A DNA stretch of 64,000 nt from positions 1,488,001 through 1,552,000 of the forward strand of contig NZ_CP118982.1 of assembly GCF_029024965.1 (NCBI RefSeq). The letters are read 5' to 3'. Positions within the stretch are counted from its first letter, which is position 1. Every line of letters begins with the position of its first letter. Below the pieces are notes generated by a model. That model made no database searches. It was not told where the DNA came from and saw only the letters and a program-made list of their open reading frames with translations. Made by a program: the position numbers and the translations under genes. The stretch comes from Staphylococcus equorum (GTDB lineage: Bacteria; Bacillota; Bacilli; Staphylococcales; Staphylococcaceae). Shown in pieces: positions 61,397 to 64,000 of the stretch.

Positions 61397-61602
61397 TTAT
61401 CGATACCTCCCTTATATATATACAATTATAACAAAAATCATATCACAATCAAATATTTTCTGAATATTTGAAATATAATACTTACATTTTATTCATTGAA
61501 TACTCTAGAGTTTGCGACTTAAAACCTTTTATAATACTATCCTTCACTTTGAAAAATATTTAATATGTCTAAGTATTTAATACATTAACCTTATTGCTAA
61601 AA

Positions 61603-61643
61603 AATAAAGGTTCAAACCAATTCACTTATTGGCTCGAACCTTT
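61603..61643 (-). terminator. Rho-independent terminator of yneF
   Basis: AAAGGTTC-CCAA and TTGG-GAACCTTT pair, followed by ATTTTTTAG on the minus strand. Confidence 0.8.
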
Positions 61644-61652
61644 TATAGAACA

Positions 61653-61892
61653 TTATTTTGTTTTTTTCATTTGATCTTGTTGATTTTTGTTCATCATCGT
61701 CATCATTTGATTTATTTTCTTTTGAGATGGTTTTTGACCCATTTGCATCATCATCATACGTAGCATCTCTTCGTTAATTGGTGGGTTCTTTTTAAGATAA
61801 TCCATCATATATTTTCTTGCAAGGAAAAATCCACCGACTAGTCCTAGAATTAGTGCTAACACGATTAATAAAATTGCTAACCAAGTTGCCAT
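61653..61892 (-). CDS. YneF-family (UPF0154) small membrane protein
   Basis: The 79-residue product has one N-terminal membrane helix (about 4-26), then [26 protein letters not shown], the UPF0154 hallmark, and a Met/Gln/Lys-rich tail. Its function is unknown. The neighbour tkt on the same strand is the usual Firmicute context. The ATG at 61892 follows GTGGGTG; an upstream GTG is possible. Confidence 0.9.
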   Translation of the reverse strand: MATWLAILLIVLALILGLVGGFFLARKYMMDYLKKNPPINEEMLRMMMMQMGQKPSQKKINQMMTMMNKNQQDQMKKTK

Positions 61893-62041
61893 TGTTTCAC
61901 CCACTTTCCTATCCTAATGAATTTTACTAAAATTGGTGCTCCTTTTCAAGAGCAACTCAATTAATATATTTTTTCAACCTTATGTATTATATCAATTACA
62001 AAATCAATTTGTAAATATAAGCTATGCTTTATATCTAATAA

Positions 62042-62078
62042 TAAAAATTGGTATGAGAACTTTCGCTCTCATACCAAC
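62042..62078 (-). terminator. Rho-independent terminator of tkt
   Basis: TTGGTATGAGA and TCTCATACCAA pair, followed by TTTTTATT on the minus strand. Confidence 0.85.
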
Positions 62079-62102
62079 AATTTAAATAATTAATTATATT
62101 AA

Positions 62103-64000
62103 TTAGAATGTTTGTATTTGATTCAATACGTTTTCTTTAGTGAAACCATATTTTTCAATTACTAAATCACCAGGCGCACTTGCACCAAATCCATCAATTG
62201 CGATGACTTTGCCTTGCGTGCCGACATATTTATGCCAACCAAGTGGTGAAGCCATTTCAATAGCTACACGTTTTGTAATTGATGATGGTAGTACTGATTC
62301 TTTATACTCAGCAGATTGTTGATCGAATGCATTCCAGTTAGGCATTGATACAACACGAACGCCTTTACCTTGTGCTTCTAAATCTTTTGCTGCATCTACA
62401 GCAAGATTAACTTCTGATCCAGTTGCTAATAATAAGAATTCTGCTTCTTTATCAGATTCAAATACTACATAAGCACCTTTACGTACGCCCTCTTCAACTG
62501 TCTCTTTTGGTAAGTCCATTGTTGTAAGGTTTTGACGTGTTAATACTAATGATGTCGGTGTACTTTCTGATTCTAGTGCTACTTCCCAAGCTACACGTGT
62601 TTCGTTACCATCTGCAGGACGAATCACATTCATATTAGGAATCGCACGTAAACCAGCTAATTGTTCGATTGGTTCATGTGTTGGACCATCTTCACCAACA
62701 GCAATTGAATCATGCGTAAAGATGAATGTTGAATTTAAGCCCATGATTGATGATAAACGAAGAGCTGGTTTTAAATAGTCACTGAATACAAAGAATGTTG
62801 CACCGTATGGATGTAATCCTCCATGTGCAGCCATACCATTTACTGCAGCTCCCATTGCGAATTCACGCACACCAAACCAAATGTTTTTGCCTTCTGGTGT
62901 ATCTTTGTCAAAATCAGCTGCATCCTTCACATTTGATTTGTTAGAACCAGCTAAGTCAGCTGACCCACCAAAGAATGAAGGTACTGTTTTACTTAATGCT
63001 TGGATTACTTCACCTGAATCAGCACGAGAAGCACCGCTATGACCAGCTTCAAAGTGTGGCAATTCATCTTTATAATTTACTGGTAATTTACCACTAATAG
63101 CTAGTTTGAATTCTTCAGCTAAATCTGAGTACTTACTGCTATATTCTTCAACAAGCTTATTCCATGCTTCTTCTTTTTCGTTAGCACGTTTTAGCATACT
63201 TTGTTGGAAAATTTCATATACTTCTTCAGGCACATTGAAACGTTTTTCAGGGTCTAGACCATAATTTTCGAAAGCTAATTTTCTTTCGTCTTCACCTAAT
63301 GGTGCACCGTGCACGCCATGAGAAGCTTGTTTGTTTGGTGCACCATAACCAATAATTGTTTTAACTTCGATTATTGTAGGTACATCATTAGACTTCGCTT
63401 CTTCAATTGCTTTATCAATTGCTTCGATATCATTACCGTCTTCAACTAAAATATGTTTCCAACCGTATGCTTCGAAACGACCTTTTACATCTTCAGAGAA
63501 TGCTTTATCTAAATCACCATCTAAAGAAATATCATTAGAATCATATAAAACAATAAGCTTATCTAATTGACTATGACCTGCTAATGAAGCAGCTTCATGT
63601 GAAATACCTTCCATTAAGTCACCATCAGAAGCAAGTACATAAGTATAATGATCTACAACTTGTGCATCATCTTTATTAAACTTGCCAGCTAAGTGTTTTT
63701 CTGCCATTGCCATACCAACTGACATAGCGAAACCTTGTCCAAGTGGACCTGTTGTTACTTCAATGCCATCCGTATGTCTAAATTCAGGATGACCAGGCGT
63801 TTTAGAATCCCATTGTCTAAATTGTTTAAGTTCTTCTAATTCTAAACTACCTGAAACATGTAATAAACTGTATAATAACGCAGAACCATGTCCCGCAGAT
63901 AATACAAAGCGATCTCTATCAAAGAAATCTTTTGATTGGGGGTTAAAGTTTAAATGACGCGTCCATAATGTATAGGCCATAGGAGCAGCGCCCATTGGTA
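62103..64000 (-). CDS. tkt: Transketolase, 5' end beyond the window
   Basis: This thiamine-diphosphate enzyme of the pentose phosphate pathway moves two-carbon units between sugar phosphates. The visible 632 codons start inside the conserved [10 protein letters not shown] segment, so about 30 N-terminal residues are missing. The ThDP motif [17 protein letters not shown] with YDSND, the HGVHGAPLG loop, and [17 protein letters not shown], which binds substrate and cofactor, are all intact. The frame is uninterrupted to the stop. Ribose taken up by the rbs genes would feed this pathway. Confidence 0.96.
   Translation of the reverse strand, partial: PMGAAPMAYTLWTRHLNFNPQSKDFFDRDRFVLSAGHGSALLYSLLHVSGSLELEELKQFRQWDSKTPGHPEFRHTDGIEVTTGPLGQGFAMSVGMAMAEKHLAGKFNKDDAQVVDHYTYVLASDGDLMEGISHEAASLAGHSQLDKLIVLYDSNDISLDGDLDKAFSEDVKGRFEAYGWKHILVEDGNDIEAIDKAIEEAKSNDVPTIIEVKTIIGYGAPNKQASHGVHGAPLGEDERKLAFENYGLDPEKRFNVPEEVYEIFQQSMLKRANEKEEAWNKLVEEYSSKYSDLAEEFKLAISGKLPVNYKDELPHFEAGHSGASRADSGEVIQALSKTVPSFFGGSADLAGSNKSNVKDAADFDKDTPEGKNIWFGVREFAMGAAVNGMAAHGGLHPYGATFFVFSDYLKPALRLSSIMGLNSTFIFTHDSIAVGEDGPTHEPIEQLAGLRAIPNMNVIRPADGNETRVAWEVALESESTPTSLVLTRQNLTTMDLPKETVEEGVRKGAYVVFESDKEAEFLLLATGSEVNLAVDAAKDLEAQGKGVRVVSMPNWNAFDQQSAEYKESVLPSSITKRVAIEMASPLGWHKYVGTQGKVIAIDGFGASAPGDLVIEKYGFTKENVLNQIQTF

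Overview
The window is chromosomal DNA of a low-GC Firmicute and almost certainly a Staphylococcus. It carries femA and femB next to the trp operon, the pst phosphate operon beside cvfB, mprF, the ParE/ParC (GrlB/GrlA) pair, a second msrA with msrR, and the mscL-sbcCD-yneF-tkt order. All are familiar from staphylococcal chromosomes. A complete rbsR-rbsDACB ribose ABC operon and ParC residue Asp84 (Glu in S. aureus) point to a coagulase-negative species, perhaps of the S. saprophyticus group. The species call is an inference. I see no prophage, insertion sequence, rRNA, tRNA or CRISPR array; this is core chromosome with small accessory patches.

Layout. 1-6.0 kb: cvfB, then pstS-pstC-pstA-pstB-phoU with a terminator-like hairpin after pstS. 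6.1-10.0 kb: pepF, two small membrane protein genes and a nearly 1-kb gene-poor AT-rich stretch. 10.2-20.9 kb: a possible small RNA, femB and femA, a DJ-1/PfpI-type protein, then trpEGDCFBA on the minus strand behind two tandem tryptophan T-box leaders. 20.9-29.1 kb: a small membrane protein, a Fst/par-like type I toxin-antitoxin locus, an M42 peptidase, a hydroxyacid dehydrogenase, tyrA, an SOS-controlled Y-family polymerase, a tautomerase, msrR and msrA. 29.1-34.0 kb: the rbs operon, without ribokinase. 34.2-43.5 kb: an unknown membrane-anchored protein, a candidate CcpA-controlled small RNA, mprF, an AI-2E-type exporter, an acyltransferase, glcT and alsT. 43.7-50.4 kb: parE-parC with an SOS box, plsY, a HesB-like protein and a thioesterase. 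50.5-64 kb: acnA, an OpuD-type betaine transporter, mscL, SOS-controlled sbcDC, ccdC, yneF and the 3' part of tkt, which runs off the right edge.

Themes. The window is rich in visible regulation. Three transcription units (Y-family polymerase, parEC, sbcDC) carry LexA-type boxes. Carbon control is suggested by a perfect cre at rbsR, a near-perfect cre at the small-RNA promoter and a CcpC/CcpE-type dyad at acnA. Amino-acid supply is covered by two Trp T-boxes and a CodY-like box before tyrA. Cell-envelope genes (femA, femB, mprF, msrR) are spread through the middle. The least expected elements are non-coding: the tandem T-boxes, the par-like toxin/antisense RNA locus, the two candidate small RNAs, and a 135-bp block bounded by 15-bp inverted repeats before alsT.
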